The notes beneath the pieces are model-generated. The model ran no database searches and was not told the DNA's origin. It saw only the letters and a list, made by a program, of their open reading frames with translations. Shown here in pieces: positions 61,535-64,000 of a stretch of DNA of 64,000 nucleotides (within the stretch, counting starts at the first letter, position 1; each line of letters starts with the position of its first letter). The position numbers were made by a program, and so were the translations under genes. The stretch is from Bradysia coprophila (Eukaryota > Arthropoda > Insecta > Diptera > Sciaridae), in assembly GCF_014529535.1 (NCBI RefSeq), contig NW_023503584.1, positions 2,936,415 to 3,000,414 on the forward strand. The letters run 5' to 3'.

Positions 61535-63902
61535 ATGATTGATAAGTTTTATAAAACCAACGTTTTGTGCATCGCCGACAAGCAACGGCAACATCAGGTA
61601 CGAAAAGATAATTTTGTGATAAATTTGATTATAATCGAACGATGATTGTGAGGCCACCTTGACCCAAATATAATATTGTGATGACTGTAAATAATGATCT
61701 TGTTGTTTAATTAAAGAAAAAACGATCAATGTCTAAATAATAAATCATTTCATTGGAGTGTATCTAACGACGAGATGAATGGCATAATTAATACGCAGTA
61801 AAATGGCGCACTTTTAATTGACAAAATAGACCTCTTCGTTGACCTTTTGTTGTGGCGGACCTTATCAGTTCGAAGAGTTTTTAGTGATATGTATAGCTTA
61901 GAATAACTTATGACTGAGATATGCAACGCATATTTATGTATGTAACCTTGAAAGTAGATCGAAAACTAGAGTAGATCGAATAATAGTTTCCAGAATAACA
62001 GTTGAGAATTCATCGTAAGTTAAGACTTCCTAAGACTAAAGAAATTTCAAAAACCAAATTTTTGCTGCTCCATCAATTTTTTTCAATATTTTAGTAGGCT
62101 CGAATCGTCAATACTTGCGAGTCTCCGAGAACTAGTTCACGACAAATCGTTAGACATCTGAAGAGTTATGTTTCCGGGATAGACACATAGGAATCTCTTA
62201 AAAGTTACTATAAGTTGCGTATACTGATACGCAACAAAGCCATAGCCGAATTTATGGAGTTTTGATTGATCTATTTCAGATCATGAATATCCTTCAGCAG
62301 TTGATTCTGACCAAAGAAAAAACCGAAAAGGTTGACGAAACATTTACCAATGAAGTGAATTTAGCTCTAACCGAACAGCCATCCTCACTGCAAATGGAAA
62401 ACACATACATACCGGAATTGCCCAATGGAACAGGTTCTTATTTCACAGAAAGTCCTTCGACCGTTTCGTCAAATTTAAATAAATTTTGTAGAAGACGGTC
62501 AATTTTTGGCATTGGATTTAGGTGGTACCAATTTCCGAGCGATCCTATTGCACCTGGAACATGGGAACGTTATTCGCGAGGAAGTTAAACGTTACCACAT
62601 ACCAGACGAATTGAGAACTGGCTCTGGCCTAAAGTTATTTGATTTTCTAGCTGAATGTCTAGTGGACTTTGTCTCTGAACAGGATTTAGAAGATGTGCCA
62701 CTACCCTTGGGCTTCACATTTTCATTTCCAATGTCGCATCACTCGTTAGATTCTGGTTACCTGGTCACATGGACTAAAACATTTAACTGTCCGGATGTTG
62801 TTAATATGGACGTTGTTAAATTATTGCAACAGTCGTTAGAAAAGTACGGACACAATCATATTGAGGTGATGGCTATATTGAACGATACAACAGGAACATT
62901 GGTAAGGGGCGAACGTGATTTACGAAATCCATGATTCAAATAACAATTTCCATGTAGGTCGAGGGCGCACGTATAGATAATCGAACACGAATCGGTATTG
63001 TCCTGGGCACGGGAAGTAATGCCTGTTATGTTGAGCGCGCTGACCGTGTTCAGCATTGGGAAACGGAGCGTCACAACGAACATCATGTCATCATTAATAT
63101 TGAGTGGGGAGCATTTGGTGATAATGGTTCGTTAGATTTCCTTAAAACTGAATTTGATCGTTCGCTAGATTTGAGATCATTGCTGGCTACGTCGTTTACG
63201 TTAGTATTTTGGGTTATAGGTTAGCGATAGACGCTGAACAATGACGTTGTTGTATTTCAAACAGGTTCGAGAAATACATCAGTGGGAATTACCTTGGAGA
63301 ATTAGTCCGAACCGTTCTTGAAACGCTTTGGGACAAAAAACTTTTTCTGACAAAAGCGCCGCCCGAACTTTTCCCGCTCGAATGGAATTTCACTTCAGAT
63401 TTAATTTCACTCATCGAACAGTAATCAACTAAGAAGCTAATATCAAACACTTTTCAACTTCCTCGTCATTACAGAGACACCATTGACGGTCAACAGCACC
63501 GAATCAAAAAAATTCTTAGCGATTTCGGTTATGAGCAACGTCATTACGATGACGACGATTTGGCTACCATTCAGTTTGTTTCAGCGTTGACATCATATCG
63601 AGCCGCTAAACTGGTCTCTATCACCACAGCTATTATGTTAAATCGCATGGATGAGGAAGATATAACTATTGCTATTGATGGTTCACTTTACAAGCATCAT
63701 CCTCGTATGAAAACTTGGTTGGAGGACATAATCGCTGAGCGTGCTCCTAATAAATTGGTAAGTAAAGTTAATTTTTTGGCTGTTCAGTGTACTGAGTTCT
63801 GATCATCTGCAGTTTCGATTAATTTTGGCCGAAGATGGTAGTGGTAAAGGTGCTGGGCTCGCGGCAGCCATTGCAGTGAGAGTGAGCAAGTGTAGAGAAT
63901 GA
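61535..63902 (+). CDS. Hexokinase
   Basis: ATP-dependent phosphorylation of glucose and other hexoses, first step of glycolysis, cytosolic. Seven exons: 61535-61597, 62280-62433, 62492-62901, 62958-63199, 63265-63420, 63475-63757 and 63813-63902. All are GT-AG and in phase, 465 aa, normal for an invertebrate 50-kDa hexokinase. Visible motifs: phosphate-1 loop LALDLGGTNFRAILL; signature LGFTFSFPMSHHSLDSGYLV followed by WTKTF; catalytic Asp in AILNDTTGTL; IVLGTGSNACY; sugar-binding Glu in INIEWGAFGDNG; FEKYISGNYLGELVR; adenosine part AIDGSLYKHHP and AEDGSGKGAGL. Odd points: the usual NPG(K/Q)Q just before FEK is replaced by a stretch ending LATSFT of equal length, WTKGF reads WTKTF, and the usual Gln of FPxxQ is His. 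It is probably a divergent but intact paralog. A donor at 63190 is possible and would drop three residues. Confidence 0.9.
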
Positions 63903-64000
63903 TTCCACTAGACATGGTTTTTGCAAATTTTATCCAAAGCATGAGTTCTTAGTCACTACAACTCGAAAATTTATTGTTTTATATTATGTGCAGCCATCTC

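Overview
The window is nuclear DNA from an insect, most likely a fly (Diptera, possibly a lower/nematoceran one). The genes are split by mostly short GT-AG introns, the intergenic DNA is AT-rich and crowded with small foldback elements, and the gene content (a DUF1091 secreted protein, a glycine-rich cuticle-type protein, an insect four-pass membrane protein, TATA plus TCAGT-type initiators) fits flies. No bacterial, organellar or viral genes were recognised. All gene models are spliced by eye; every exon phase was checked.

Layout. (1) 900-7599, minus strand: a nine-exon tubulin-deglutamylase-type cytosolic carboxypeptidase (AGBL5/CCP5 family, 996 aa). A 1.25-kb repeat sits in its first intron and an 18-bp minisatellite in its last. 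(2) 8897-10649: about 90 tandem copies of a 19-bp unit that is itself a hairpin. (3) 12268-13474, plus: a seven-exon secretory-pathway 2-Cys peroxiredoxin (Prx4 type, 248 aa). (4) 13.97-16.5 kb: repeats and two foldback elements. (5) 17244-17889, minus: a two-exon secreted DUF1091 protein. (6) 19009-25447, minus: an eight-exon, 374-aa secreted glycine-rich protein built from duplicated exon modules. (7) 25.5-40.6 kb: a gene-poor stretch with a 1.58-kb long-inverted-repeat element and repeats of two related families (A and B). (8) 40632-41644, plus: a secreted protein of three 8-cysteine domains, one domain per phase-1 exon. (9) 43453-44485, minus: a four-pass membrane protein whose first exon was not found. 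(10) 48634-48909, minus: a 91-aa secreted 10-cysteine peptide. (11) 49-59 kb: many foldback elements, including two adjacent near-perfect palindromes (53043-53913) and a second 18-bp minisatellite. (12) 57533-60272, plus: a tentative 110-aa protein of unknown function. (13) 61535-63902, plus: a complete seven-exon hexokinase (465 aa) that lacks a usually conserved NPG-type motif.

The genes do not form one pathway. Carboxypeptidase (tubulin modification), peroxiredoxin (peroxide removal and ER folding) and hexokinase (glycolytic entry) are housekeeping types. The glycine-rich, three-domain cysteine-rich, DUF1091 and 10-cysteine proteins are secreted products of the kind insects use in cuticle, secretions or defence. 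The least ordinary content is structural: the hairpin satellite, the twin palindromes, the mosaic A/B repeats and the modular glycine-rich gene.
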